DNA of 64,000 bases from Polaribacter sp. Hel1_33_78 (GTDB lineage: Bacteria > Bacteroidota > Bacteroidia > Flavobacteriales > Flavobacteriaceae): positions 2,026,001 to 2,090,000 of the forward strand of contig NZ_LT629794.1 in NCBI RefSeq assembly GCF_900106075.1, read 5' to 3'. The notes beneath the pieces were generated by a model, which saw only the letters and a program-made list of their open reading frames with translations, was not told the DNA's origin and searched no databases. Below are positions 1 to 8,106 of the stretch, piece by piece. How positions within the stretch are numbered: position 1 is the first letter of the stretch; the number at the start of each line of letters is the position of its first letter. A program made the position numbers and the translations under genes.

Positions 1-428
1 AAAATAAAAAAGGTTTTATTCCAATTATATTTCCATATCATGGTACAAATTCATTGAAAAATATAAACACATCATTTGATTGGGGTTGTGGTGGTATAGT
101 ATCGTCAACAAAAGATTTGAATGTTTTTATGAGGTCACTTTTAACCGGTCAAGTATTCAATGATATTAAAACCCTCAAGCAAATGATTAATTTTGATGAT
201 GGCTCAATTATAGCATCTGAGAAAAAAAAGAAAATAAAGTATGGAATGGGCATTCAACAAAAGAAAATAGGAGAACATAATTTTATTGGTCATAACAGTG
301 CTTATGGAGGCATGGTATTTTATCATGTGGAATCTGATACTAGTTTAGTTCTTAATATAAATCAAGTTATAGCACCTCACAAGGCTGATTGGCTTCTAAA
401 AAAAACGGTTGAAGCTTATTTTTCATAA
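1..428 (+). CDS. C-terminal part of a beta-lactamase-family serine hydrolase (5' truncated by window edge)
   Basis: The frame is open from the first complete codon at position 3 to the TAA at 426-428, so the gene begins left of the window. The visible 141 residues match the end of the class C beta-lactamase / D-Ala-D-Ala carboxypeptidase-like fold: a WGCGGIVSSTKDLNVFM segment, typical of the glycine-rich stretch before the last helices, then a YGMGI strand and a GHNSAYGGMVFYH segment corresponding to the family's GH-G-GF motif. The catalytic SxxK and YxN motifs would lie upstream and cannot be checked. It is the last gene of a cassette closed by the repeat at 456. Substrate unknown; many relatives are peptidases or esterases in the periplasm. 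Confidence 0.75.
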   Translation, partial: NKKGFIPIIFPYHGTNSLKNINTSFDWGCGGIVSSTKDLNVFMRSLLTGQVFNDIKTLKQMINFDDGSIIASEKKKKIKYGMGIQQKKIGEHNFIGHNSAYGGMVFYHVESDTSLVLNINQVIAPHKADWLLKKTVEAYFS

Positions 429-455
429 AAAATAGACACTGTATTATAAACGAAA

Positions 456-588
456 TGCCAACACCGTATATAATTTATTGCTAGTGCAAGCTTACTTATG
501 AAAGCCCTCGTGGACTTTCTTGGGCAGTAATTATATACTAAATTAGTTGCTTAAAACACGCAACAAACCATATATAACAACGTTGGCA
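456..588 (+). repeat. attC-like palindrome R1 (type A)
   Basis: 133 bp. Outer boxes TGCCAAC (456-462) and GTTGGCA (582-588) are perfect inverted repeats. Inside them ACCGTATATAA and TATATAACAAC form a second, offset pair of arms. A central hairpin at 500-519 pairs GAAAGCCC with GGACTTTC around loop TCGT, with one mismatch. Same family as R2, R8, R9, R10, R13 and R14. Confidence 0.7.
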
Positions 589-719
589 GTAATTCTACTC
601 ATTTTCAAAAAAATAAATTACTTTGAGGAAACGTTTCACGAAACTTAAGTAGTTTATAATTAGGAAATTAAAAAAAAATATTCAGAATATAAAACCTGTA
701 AATTAATTCAATAAAAAAC

Positions 720-2144
720 ATGAAGAATATCACGAAAATTCATTGGAAATATAATAACATTCTTACTACTTATTCTTTATTCTTCGTTCTGTTTTTATTA
801 TTTAATAAAAACGTTTATTCTCAAAAAAAATCTGATTTATATCAAACACGAGTACTAACAAAAAATGTTTACTCAATAAAGATTGCAAAACAAGTTTATA
901 AGCATTTAAAACAATTTCATTCTTTGTATTCCTATCAAGATGAACTTTTGAAAATTGCTACAGACGCAACACTTGAAAAATATAATAAAAATAGAAAAAG
1001 TATATCTAAGGACATCAAAGGTTTAAATAAAATTTTGTCGCGTATTGAAAAACATAATGAAAAATTTCAAATGCCAATATCCATATTTAAATCAAGTAGT
1101 TATGACCCAGAAATTAAAATGAATAATTTACTGTCAAAAAATTTTAATAATCAGTTGACTGTACTTATTTCGTTATATAAAAACTCAAAGGGATATCATA
1201 CCAAATTGAATAATCTAGAAGAGTTTGCTATAGAAGTTAATACTAAAGTTCAATTATCTGCCAGTGTAAAAGAAACTTTATACAAAGTATATAAGGAACT
1301 TCAAGATTTTTGTAATATACCTAATACATTAGCAACATTACAAATCTATTCGAAAACATGTCTTCTAACATTAGGAATTGGTAGAGAAACTCACCCTCTT
1401 AGTAACAGAATTTTGGTTGATTTAAGAAAGAAATCAACAAGTCTTGATAAACTAATTAAACAAGATAGAATCAAGTTTCACAATTATATTTCAAACACGA
1501 AACTTCTTACCCAAAATGTAATTGATTCTTATAATAAAGAATTATCAAAAGCTAGTTATAAAAAACTAAAAACATCTGAATCCATAAAAGATTTTTTTAA
1601 CGACTTTAGTAAAGTGAGCAATCTCAAAGACAAAATTAAAACATATAATCAAAAATCAAAAAAATACAATTCTAACAATAGTGAAAAACACACTTTAATA
1701 GCAAATATTAGACAATTGGAAAACGAATTGTCCAAGGTAATAAAGCAGTTAGATAATTTGAATTTCAAATGCCCGGAAAAGTATAGTTATAATAACTGCA
1801 ATCATGAAAGTCTTAAAAAAATATACGATCAAAATTTAAACTTACTCAATTCAAACTACGATTACATAAAAAATAAAATCTCGTTTGCTAAATCTCAACT
1901 TACGGCATTTGACAAAAAAAGAAAAAAGGAACTAGAAAAACTAAATACCGAATTAAAGGAGCTTGAAGATGTTCAAAAATTTGCTATTACAATGAGCACC
2001 AGCAGTGAAAAAAGAGAAAAAGCTGTTAAGACTTTAGAAAACAACTTGCAAGAACGGATAGATAATGATTTTTTAGTCCAAGAACTAAATAGTAAAATTG
2101 AATTACTCAATAAGTTAATGGAAAAGATAAATATTATAATATAA
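720..2144 (+). CDS. Exported coiled-coil-rich protein of unknown function
   Basis: 474 residues. A signal peptide or anchor is plausible: a hydrophobic run at about residues 17-30 followed by NVYSQ, a typical flavobacterial cleavage context. The rest is very rich in Lys, Asn, Ser and Leu and predicted helical, with heptad-like segments near residues 330-355 (RQLENELSKVIKQLDNL) and 400-425 (ELEKLNTELKELEDVQ). Two cysteines occur in KCPEKYSYNNC. I recognise no domain. It is the only gene of the cassette 583-2321; 131 bp of A+T-rich leader separate the repeat from its ATG, longer than in most units here. Function unknown; the helical repeat character suggests a structural or binding role, which is only a guess. 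Confidence 0.7.
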   Translation: MKNITKIHWKYNNILTTYSLFFVLFLLFNKNVYSQKKSDLYQTRVLTKNVYSIKIAKQVYKHLKQFHSLYSYQDELLKIATDATLEKYNKNRKSISKDIKGLNKILSRIEKHNEKFQMPISIFKSSSYDPEIKMNNLLSKNFNNQLTVLISLYKNSKGYHTKLNNLEEFAIEVNTKVQLSASVKETLYKVYKELQDFCNIPNTLATLQIYSKTCLLTLGIGRETHPLSNRILVDLRKKSTSLDKLIKQDRIKFHNYISNTKLLTQNVIDSYNKELSKASYKKLKTSESIKDFFNDFSKVSNLKDKIKTYNQKSKKYNSNNSEKHTLIANIRQLENELSKVIKQLDNLNFKCPEKYSYNNCNHESLKKIYDQNLNLLNSNYDYIKNKISFAKSQLTAFDKKRKKELEKLNTELKELEDVQKFAITMSTSSEKREKAVKTLENNLQERIDNDFLVQELNSKIELLNKLMEKINIII

Positions 2145-2195
2145 TTCTACAGAAAATTAAAAGCTATTATTTTCTATAATTGTAAAAAATACTAC

Positions 2196-2329
2196 CGCCA
2201 ACACCGTATAAAATTAATTGCTGGTTTTGGCATACTTACGTAAGTTCTCGCAGACTTTAAATCTGTGGTATATTTACTAACTTTAGTGCTTAAAATACGC
2301 AACTAATCTTATATAACAACGTTGTAAGC
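2196..2329 (+). repeat. attC-like palindrome R2 (type A)
   Basis: 134 bp. AAC box CGCCAAC at 2196-2202, GTT box GTTGTAAGC at 2321-2329. These two do not pair with each other. Instead, reading out from AAC, the reverse complement GTTGGCGGTAGTA resembles the cassette start at 582-594, GTTGGCAGTAATT (10 of 13 identical), while GTTGTAAGC opens the next unit. Confidence 0.7.
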
Positions 2330-2342
2330 AATTAATAGAAAC

Positions 2343-2882
2343 ATGAGTGAATTAGAAAAAATTCTAAATATCGAAGCTAACTCAAACCTTAAGCACTTTA
2401 AAAAGGGTGAATTTATTCAACGGCCGAATCAATTAAATGCTAATGCTATCTATGTAAAAAAAGGACTAATTAGAAGTTACATTATCGACAGCACTGGAAA
2501 AGAACACATTTATATGTTCGCCTCTGAAGGATGGATTACAGGAGACATTGAAGCTGTAGAATTTAATGAACCGACTACGTTATACATTGATTGCCTAGAA
2601 AATTCAGAGGTAATAGTATTAAAGAAAAATTACCTAAAAGAAGCTGACCTTTCAAAAGAAAAATTACTGCAAAACATGAAGAAGATGTCTCGAAACATTG
2701 GAAAGATGCAACGCAGGATACTAATGCTTATTGGGTCACCCGCTGTTGACCGCTATAATTATTTTTTAGAAACATATCCAGAGCTTCCTAGTAGAGTCCC
2801 CCAAAAAATGATTGCATCATACCTAGGTATCATGCCGCAAACACTCAGTACAATACGGAGCAAAATCGCAAAAGGAGAATAA
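2343..2882 (+). CDS. CRP/Fnr-family transcriptional regulator, copy 1
   Basis: 179 residues: an N-terminal cyclic-nucleotide-binding-type beta-barrel (about residues 15-105, with KKGLIRSYIIDSTGKEHIYM and ASEGWITGDIEA) and a C-terminal winged helix (about 130-179) with the HTH IASYLGIMPQTLSTIRSKI. The cAMP-binding signature with an RxA/T phosphate-binding pair is not apparent, so the effector is unknown. No N-terminal cysteine cluster as in classical FNR. It starts 14 bp after the GTT box. Two close paralogues follow at 7090 and 9307. A 5-4-5 palindrome 9 bp after its stop is a candidate target site. Likely regulates the adjoining redox genes. Confidence 0.88.
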   Translation: MSELEKILNIEANSNLKHFKKGEFIQRPNQLNANAIYVKKGLIRSYIIDSTGKEHIYMFASEGWITGDIEAVEFNEPTTLYIDCLENSEVIVLKKNYLKEADLSKEKLLQNMKKMSRNIGKMQRRILMLIGSPAVDRYNYFLETYPELPSRVPQKMIASYLGIMPQTLSTIRSKIAKGE

Positions 2883-2891
2883 CTTCATTTC

Positions 2892-2905
2892 TTCATCTAC
2901 ATGAA
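2892..2905. promoter_or_regulatory. Candidate CRP/Fnr-type operator, copy 1
   Basis: TTCAT-CTAC-ATGAA is a perfect 5-4-5 inverted repeat with the geometry of FNR/CRP sites. It lies inside a block (about 2884-2911) that is kept almost unchanged behind all three regulator genes (7639 and 9856) although the rest of the three intergenic regions has diverged. The next gene is the CDGSH protein at 2958. Confidence 0.5.
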
Positions 2906-2957
2906 TGCATAGGTATTTAATAGTCATTAGTTTTACTAAAATCAAAATTTAGTAACT

Positions 2958-3197
2958 ATGAGCAATGCAAATGTATCGGGCACGACCCCACAAATGGAAC
3001 AATTAGAAGAAGGTAAAACGTATGCGTGGTGCGCATGCGGAAAATCCGAAAATCAGCCTTGGTGCAATGGTGCGCATGCTGGAAGTGAGTTTACCCCAAA
3101 TGTATTTACAGCAGAAGAAAACAAAACTGCAGCTATGTGTATGTGCAAGCAAACAAAGAACCCTCCATATTGTGATGGCTCACATATGAGCCTGTAA
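2958..3197 (+). CDS. CDGSH-type iron-sulfur protein (two clusters)
   Basis: 79 residues. Two CDGSH cores are visible: WCACGKSENQPWCNGAH (about residues 24-40; Asn replaces the usual Asp) and MCMCKQTKNPPYCDGSH (about 61-77). Each has the three Cys and one His that hold a redox-active 2Fe-2S cluster in mitoNEET-like proteins. No signal peptide, so cytoplasmic. Tandem CDGSH proteins of this size are common in bacteria, with proposed roles in electron transfer or iron/redox sensing. It lies 75 bp after the regulator and the candidate operator. Homologous to the N-terminal part of the fusion protein at 4505. Confidence 0.88.
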   Translation: MSNANVSGTTPQMEQLEEGKTYAWCACGKSENQPWCNGAHAGSEFTPNVFTAEENKTAAMCMCKQTKNPPYCDGSHMSL

Positions 3198-3338
3198 GTT
3201 TCTATCAACTTATGGTTAATCATTATATACTAAATTTTAATCGACAGGTGAAACCCGTATGTGTGTTAACGTTTAATGTATAAAATAGTTTTAATGCTTT
3301 TTACATAGTGTTGTGCATTCGTTTTTTTTGCATTTATA

Positions 3339-3458
3339 AAGGTATACAACCCAAAAGTTTCACAATGGATTGCAATTGAAAATGCAATCACTAAAGAACT
3401 TAAAAACCAAATAAGCAAATGTCTATTAGGGGCGCTTTCTTATTACGAAAACATATAA
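3339..3458 (+). pseudogene. Decayed one-cluster ferredoxin (relic of the third redox module)
   Basis: Translating 3342-3458 gives VYNPKVSQWIAIENA, then ITKELKNQISKCLLGALSYY and a stop. This aligns over its whole length with the C-terminal half of the ferredoxins at 8090 and 10306 (VYNPKEQPWIKIENA and KTQISKCPSGALSY). The last cluster cysteine survives but the CPSG motif has become CLLG. Upstream, weak nucleotide similarity to the first half (around 3265-3338) can be followed but is broken by frameshifts and a T-run. The DoxX, OsmC and lipoprotein genes expected on either side are missing. Confidence 0.75.
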
Positions 3459-3539
3459 CTCAGATGGAAATAGGAATAGATAGTTTTGCAGCAGCACCAA
3501 TAAATAATGAAATTTAAACGATCAAAATGATTAGCAATT

Positions 3540-4463
3540 ATGATACTAACTAGAAAAATAGAAATTTCAAAACTATATGCTTTTACTAAAAACAATATGT
3601 GGTTTTTGGTGGCAACTTGCATTATCACTTTTTTTTGTGCAAATTATTTTGATCCAGATAAACTTAGGCAGCTCACCTTTCCTACAGGTGTGATTGGAAC
3701 TGCATTAGCCTTTTTGATTGGTTTTAGAAATAATTCAGCCTATGACCGGTGGTGGGAAGCCAGAAAAATTTGGGGAAAATTAGTAAATGATAGTCGGTAT
3801 TTTGGCCTTAAAGTAATTAGCCTTGTTGGAACTCAATGGAATTCTGAGCTTACAAAAGAGGATATTATCTCTGTTCAAAAAAGATTAATTTATAGGCATA
3901 TGGCTTTTGTTTGGGCTGTAAATAAGCACCTGAGAAAATTAGATTGGAAAGAAACAATTTCTCCATTTATATCCAAGGATGAATTTAATAAATTACAAAA
4001 GAAACAACACATTCCATTGGCGATATTGAAAAACCAAGTACTTGATATAAAAGCTTTATATGAACAAAAATATTTTGAAGATTTTAGACATTTAAGCTTT
4101 GATGCCATTATGGAGAATTTTAATGATGCACTTGGAAAGTCTGAACGAATAAAGAATACTGTTTTTCCGATGCAGTATAATTGGTATATGCAATATGCCA
4201 TCAGGGTCTTTCTAATATTATTACCATTGAGTTTGGTTGGATATTTTGATTTATGGTTTTTCCCATTATCATTTTTAATCGGATATGTATTCATACTACT
4301 TGAGTATTTGGGAAGACATATAGAAAATCCGTTTGAAAATCATCCGAATGACACACCAATAGATGCGCTTTCCAGAACAATAGAAATAAATCTGCGAGAA
4401 GTATTAGGAGAGTCGGATTTACCACCAAAAATAGAACCCATGGAAGGAAAGTATTTAATGTAG
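3540..4463 (+). CDS. Bestrophin-family anion channel protein
   Basis: 307 residues, the usual size for bacterial bestrophin (UPF0187/RFP-TM) proteins. The hallmark region FRNNSAYDRWWEARKIWGKL at about residues 61-80 follows the second hydrophobic helix. Hydrophobic segments lie at about 18-36, 42-60, and a pair at about 217-258. The C-terminal NPFENHPNDTPIDALSRTIE stretch, which faces the cytosol in the family, is intact. The homologous channels form pentamers that conduct anions across the inner membrane. The earlier ATG at 3526 runs into a stop after eight codons, so 3540 is the start. It lies between the ferredoxin relic and the CDGSH fusion, 41 bp ahead of the latter. Confidence 0.88.
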   Translation: MILTRKIEISKLYAFTKNNMWFLVATCIITFFCANYFDPDKLRQLTFPTGVIGTALAFLIGFRNNSAYDRWWEARKIWGKLVNDSRYFGLKVISLVGTQWNSELTKEDIISVQKRLIYRHMAFVWAVNKHLRKLDWKETISPFISKDEFNKLQKKQHIPLAILKNQVLDIKALYEQKYFEDFRHLSFDAIMENFNDALGKSERIKNTVFPMQYNWYMQYAIRVFLILLPLSLVGYFDLWFFPLSFLIGYVFILLEYLGRHIENPFENHPNDTPIDALSRTIEINLREVLGESDLPPKIEPMEGKYLM

Positions 4464-4504
4464 TAAAGAATTTGTTTAAGAATTCGAAATAAAAAAATAT
4501 CAAA

Positions 4505-6013
4505 ATGGACAAACCAAAAATTGTAGATAGAAAACCTATTAAAGTAGAAGTGAATAAAGGAGAAGACCAGTATTGGTGTGCCTGCGGTTTAAGTAGCAAG
4601 CAACCTTTTTGTGATGGCTCACACCGCAGTACCGATATTACACCTGTAAAATTTACTCCAGAGGAAACTGGTGATGCCTACTTATGCATGTGTAAACAAA
4701 CTAAGAATCCACCATATTGTGACGGAACACATGCGACATTAAAAGAAGAAAATACTACATCTGAAACATCAGAACCAGTTAGTTCTGGCGCAACCAAAGA
4801 AGAGCCTACGTTAGCTTACATCAAAGCTCTGGCTAAAGATGGTTTGTCTAAAACAGGCCATCATGGTGAAATGGGTGCTATGGGTGTTCCTATTCCCGAA
4901 TTGCCTCGCTGGAATGACATTCAATTATTGGCTGCTCAAATGGCAACTAAACCATTAATGGAAGATGTAGCCGTGGGATCTGAATTAATCATTGGACCAA
5001 ATGCAAAGAAGCCTTTAAAGTTAGACATACCATTATTTGTTTCGGATATGAGTTTTGGGGCATTGTCTGAAGAAGCAAAAGTTTCTTTAGCAAAAGGAGC
5101 AGAAATGGCAGGAACAGGAATCTGTTCAGGGGAAGGTGGGATGTTAGATGATGAACAACAAGCCAATGGTAAATATTTTTACGAATACGCGTCTGCTAAA
5201 TTTGGTTTTGAATGGGAGAAACTAAAAAGAGTTCAAGCCTTTCATTTCAAAGGTGGCCAAGGTGCAAAAACAGGAACTGGTGGTCACCTTTCGGGAAATA
5301 AAGTAATTGGCAAAATAGCAGAAGTAAGAAACCTAAAAGAAGGTACGCCTGCAGTTTCGCCACCAACTTTTGACGACTTGCATACAACAAAAGATTTCAA
5401 AGCATTTGCAGATAGAGTCAGAGAAGTTGCTGGCGGCATTCCAATAGGCTTCAAATTATCTGCAAATCATATTGAAGAAGACATTCAGTTTGCTTTAGAT
5501 GCAAGTGCCGATTACATTATTTTGGACGGAAGAGGTGGTGGAACTGGTGCTGCTCCATTAATTTTCAGAAACAATATTTCTGTACCTACAATTCCTGCTT
5601 TAGCCAGAGCGAGACATTATCTGGATAAAATAAACAGAAAAGATGTTACACTTATTATTACAGGAGGAATTAGAGTTCCTGATGATTTTATAAAGGCAAT
5701 GGCTTTAGGTGCAGATGGGGTTGCTGTATCTAATTCTGCATTACAATCTATTGGTTGTGTTGCAGCAAGAATGTGTAACACAAATAATTGCCCTGCAGGC
5801 ATCGCTACGCAAAAACCTGAATTGAGAAAATTGATAAATATAGACAAGTCAGCAACCCAGCTTTATAATTTCTTTAATGCTTCTACTGAATTAATGAAAG
5901 TTATGGCAAGAGCCTGCGGACATAATCATTTGAACCAATTTGAGCAAAGAGATATTACCACATGGAAAAAAGATATGGCAGAATTAACTGGAATTAGGTT
6001 TGCCGGCAAATAG
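4505..6013 (+). CDS. CDGSH iron-sulfur domains fused to an FMN-binding glutamate-synthase-type domain
   Basis: 502 residues. The N-terminus has two CDGSH motifs, YWCACGLSSKQPFCDGSH (about 21-38) and YLCMCKQTKNPPYCDGTH (about 58-75), then an acidic linker rich in Glu, Ser and Thr. From about residue 110 it is the FMN-binding alpha/beta barrel of glutamate synthase large subunits, including DMSFGALSEEAK, a glycine-rich GGQGAKTGTGGHLSG and DGRGGGTGAAP. Near 425 the motif CNTNNCPAGIATQ corresponds to the 3Fe-4S cysteine region. The glutaminase domain of true glutamate synthase is absent. Inference: a cytoplasmic flavin-iron-sulfur oxidoreductase whose CDGSH clusters exchange electrons with the barrel. 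The substrate is unknown. Confidence 0.88.
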   Translation: MDKPKIVDRKPIKVEVNKGEDQYWCACGLSSKQPFCDGSHRSTDITPVKFTPEETGDAYLCMCKQTKNPPYCDGTHATLKEENTTSETSEPVSSGATKEEPTLAYIKALAKDGLSKTGHHGEMGAMGVPIPELPRWNDIQLLAAQMATKPLMEDVAVGSELIIGPNAKKPLKLDIPLFVSDMSFGALSEEAKVSLAKGAEMAGTGICSGEGGMLDDEQQANGKYFYEYASAKFGFEWEKLKRVQAFHFKGGQGAKTGTGGHLSGNKVIGKIAEVRNLKEGTPAVSPPTFDDLHTTKDFKAFADRVREVAGGIPIGFKLSANHIEEDIQFALDASADYIILDGRGGGTGAAPLIFRNNISVPTIPALARARHYLDKINRKDVTLIITGGIRVPDDFIKAMALGADGVAVSNSALQSIGCVAARMCNTNNCPAGIATQKPELRKLINIDKSATQLYNFFNASTELMKVMARACGHNHLNQFEQRDITTWKKDMAELTGIRFAGK

Positions 6014-6088
6014 TCTGTATGAGTCCATTTATTTGCTGTTAAGCATTCATATACAGCCCGTTGCACCCTATTAAAAAAGATAAAAATA

Positions 6089-7009
6089 ATGAATAGTTTG
6101 GTATCACATAAAATCCAATTGTTTAAAGAGAATCAAGAGATTAATTGTCCTGACACCAGTACCATATTAGAAGCCACCTTAGCTGCTGGCTTTAATCACG
6201 CGCATGCCTGTGGAGGAATAGCAACATGCTCTACTTGCAAGGTTCGTATAATAGAAGGATTAGAAAAATGTAATCCACGAAACAAGGAAGAGCAAAAAAT
6301 GGCCGAAAAATTAAATTTTCCTTCAGACATTCGTCTGGCTTGCCAAACCAATATAATTGGCAATATATCAATCCGAAGAATGGTATCGGACAAATTGGAT
6401 ATGGACATTATATCCGAACAGTTTTCTAAAGATTCAGAAATCGCTCTTGGGAGTGAACAAAAGTTGACTATAGTATTTACCGATATTATTGACTATACGC
6501 CCTTAGCAGAAAAACTTCCTTCTTATGATATAGTTCATATTCTTAATCGATATTATCGAATTATGAATGTGATTATTCAAGATTATAAGGGATTTATTAG
6601 CGATGTAGCTGGGGATGGTGTTTTGGCTGTTTTTGGAACGGATAAAAAAAGTAATAATTCCGTTTTGGATGCAATTCAGGCAATAGAAGAAATGAATGAA
6701 AAATTAGAACTGTTTAATAAATATCTTGATGAAAATTTTAATATAAAATTTAGAATTCGTGCAGGGGTTCATTACGGGAACGTCATTCTAGGACCCTTTA
6801 ATACCAGGAATATGAAGAAATTGGCAGTTATAGGTGATAATGTAAATTATGCCAGTCGTATTGAATCCGCTAACAAAGAGCTTGACACTAAACTTTTACT
6901 TTCTGAAGAGGCTTATCAAGAAGTAAAAGAAACATACCCAAAGCATAATTCGTTTCAGACTACCTTAAAAGGTAAGACAGGACAATATAACCTTTATGAA
7001 ATCTTATAA
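6089..7009 (+). CDS. 2Fe-2S ferredoxin domain fused to a class III adenylyl/guanylyl cyclase
   Basis: 306 residues. N-terminal plant-type ferredoxin domain (about 1-110) with CGGIATCSTC and a later LACQTN cysteine giving the four cluster ligands. C-terminal class III nucleotidyl cyclase (about 125-306): VFTDIIDYT supplies the first metal-binding Asp, GDGVLAVFG the second, and GDNVNYASRIES carries the conserved Asn and Arg of the transition state. No transmembrane segment. The expected reaction is ATP (or GTP) to cyclic nucleotide, with cluster redox state as a likely control input (inference). It sits just before two CRP-type regulators, which makes a redox-to-cyclic-nucleotide circuit conceivable, although those regulators lack an obvious cAMP signature. 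Confidence 0.88.
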   Translation: MNSLVSHKIQLFKENQEINCPDTSTILEATLAAGFNHAHACGGIATCSTCKVRIIEGLEKCNPRNKEEQKMAEKLNFPSDIRLACQTNIIGNISIRRMVSDKLDMDIISEQFSKDSEIALGSEQKLTIVFTDIIDYTPLAEKLPSYDIVHILNRYYRIMNVIIQDYKGFISDVAGDGVLAVFGTDKKSNNSVLDAIQAIEEMNEKLELFNKYLDENFNIKFRIRAGVHYGNVILGPFNTRNMKKLAVIGDNVNYASRIESANKELDTKLLLSEEAYQEVKETYPKHNSFQTTLKGKTGQYNLYEIL

Positions 7010-7046
7010 TACCTGAGTTCAATCTAAAAGATAGATGCATTTGCAC

Positions 7047-7076
7047 GCTGCTGGTCTTATACTAAACGTTGTAAGC
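7047..7076 (+). repeat. 3' half of an attC-like repeat R3 (type B)
   Basis: The segment gcacgctgctggtcttatac followed by taaaC and GTTGTAAGC (box at 7068-7076) matches the right arm of R4 (9261-9292). The left arm is missing: the cyclase gene stops at 7009 and no AAC box precedes this half. It still marks the left boundary of the next cassette, whose closing box GCTTACAAC is an exact complement. Confidence 0.6.
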
Positions 7077-7089
7077 AATAAATAGTAAC

Positions 7090-7629
7090 ATGAGTGAATT
7101 AGAAAAAATCCTAAACATCGAAGCTGACTCCAACCTTAAGCACTTTAAAAAAGGGGGATTTATTCAACAACCGAACCAGTTAAAAGCCAATGCAATCTTC
7201 GTTAAAAAGGGACTTATTAGAAGTTACATTATCGACAGCACTGGAAAAGAACACATCTATATGTTCGCCTCTGAAGGATGGATTACAGGAGACATTGAAG
7301 CTGTAGAATTTAATGAACCGACTACGTTATACATTGATTGCCTAGAAAATTCAGAGGTAATAGTATTAAAGAAAGATTACCTAAAGGAAGCTGACCTTTC
7401 AAAAGACAAATTACTGCAAAACATGAAGAAGATGTCTCGAAACCTTGGAAAGATGCAACGCAGGATACTCATGCTTATTGGTTCACCCGCTGTTGACCGT
7501 TATAATTATTTTTTAGAAACATATCCAGAGCTACCTAATAGAGTCCCTCAAAAAATGATAGCTTCTTACTTAGGCATCATGCCACAAACGTTAAGCACAA
7601 TAAGGAGCAAAATAGCTAAAGGAAAATAA
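7090..7629 (+). CDS. CRP/Fnr-family transcriptional regulator, copy 2
   Basis: 179 residues, nearly identical to the copy at 2343; differences are scattered conservative changes. Same layout: cyclic-nucleotide-binding-type barrel, then winged helix with SYLGIMPQTLSTIRSKI. First gene of the five-gene cassette 7069-9284. The ATG lies 13 bp after the GTT box, in the same context as copy 1. The DoxX gene starts 75 bp after its stop and the conserved palindrome TTCATCTATGTGAA lies between. The strong similarity of copies 1 and 2, against a clearly more diverged copy 3, suggests a younger duplication between 1 and 2. Probable local regulator of the redox module. Confidence 0.88.
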   Translation: MSELEKILNIEADSNLKHFKKGGFIQQPNQLKANAIFVKKGLIRSYIIDSTGKEHIYMFASEGWITGDIEAVEFNEPTTLYIDCLENSEVIVLKKDYLKEADLSKDKLLQNMKKMSRNLGKMQRRILMLIGSPAVDRYNYFLETYPELPNRVPQKMIASYLGIMPQTLSTIRSKIAKGK

Positions 7630-7638
7630 TTTCATTTC

Positions 7639-7652
7639 TTCATCTATGTGAA
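7639..7652. promoter_or_regulatory. Candidate CRP/Fnr-type operator, copy 2, with possible promoter
   Basis: TTCAT-CTAT-GTGAA is a near-perfect 5-4-5 palindrome in the block shared with 2892 and 9856. About 36 bp downstream of its centre, ACATTTG ending at 7682 resembles the Bacteroidota -7 element (TAnnTTTG). The site would then sit near -40, the position of class II CRP/FNR activation. No clear -33 box is seen, which would fit activator dependence. Spacing is within 1 bp of copy 3. Confidence 0.45.
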
Positions 7653-7704
7653 TCCGTAGAAATTCAGAAGTACAGACATTTGTATAAATTAAATTTTACT
7701 ACAA

Positions 7705-8106
7705 ATGAAAAAAGTAAAAATTATTGTACGAATCCTCTTAGGATTAATGGTTCTGATATTTGGACTAAATAAATTTCTACAATTTATGCCCATGCCTCAA
7801 TTGCCAGAATCGGCTGGTGAATTTATGGGAGCCTTAGTTAAAAGTGGCTACTTAATGCAGGCAGTGGCCATCGTAGAGATTGTAACAGGAATAATGCTGT
7901 TAATCAACAGATTTCAAGCATTAGCATTAGTAATACTATTCCCCGTATTACTGAATGCCTTTTGGTTCCATCTTTTCTTAGATCCTGCATGGATTGCTGG
8001 AGCTTTTATAGCCATAGCAATGAACCAATTCTTATTCTTTGCTAATAAGGAATCATATAAATCAATACTAAAGTTTAAAGAAACACATAATGAAAAAGCA
8101 ATATAA
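7705..8106 (+). CDS. DoxX-family membrane protein, copy 1
   Basis: 133 residues with four hydrophobic segments (about 8-26, 46-66, 72-90, 95-115), the DoxX/DoxD-like topology. Visible marks are GLNKFLQFMPMP after the first helix, then AIVEIVTGIMLL and LFPVLLNAFWFHLFL. DoxX proteins are inner-membrane proteins linked to quinone-coupled or thiol/oxidative-stress redox systems; the biochemical role of this subgroup is not settled. Second gene of the five-gene cassette; its end overlaps the ferredoxin ATG by 17 bp, indicating co-translation. The paralogue is at 9923. Confidence 0.85.
   Translation: MKKVKIIVRILLGLMVLIFGLNKFLQFMPMPQLPESAGEFMGALVKSGYLMQAVAIVEIVTGIMLLINRFQALALVILFPVLLNAFWFHLFLDPAWIAGAFIAIAMNQFLFFANKESYKSILKFKETHNEKAI

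Noticed and set aside
3263..3290. Possible left arm of an attC-like repeat (GTGTTAAC then TTTAATGTATAAAATAG)
   Set aside because: The stretch aligns about as well with the decayed first half of the ferredoxin gene, and no matching right arm or box follows; taken as part of the pseudogene.
6034..6068. Possible right half-repeat before the cyclase gene (CATATACAGCCCGTTGCACCC)
   Set aside because: Resembles type B right arms only over about 15 bp, has no left arm, and its box GTTGCACCC finds no complementary closing box.
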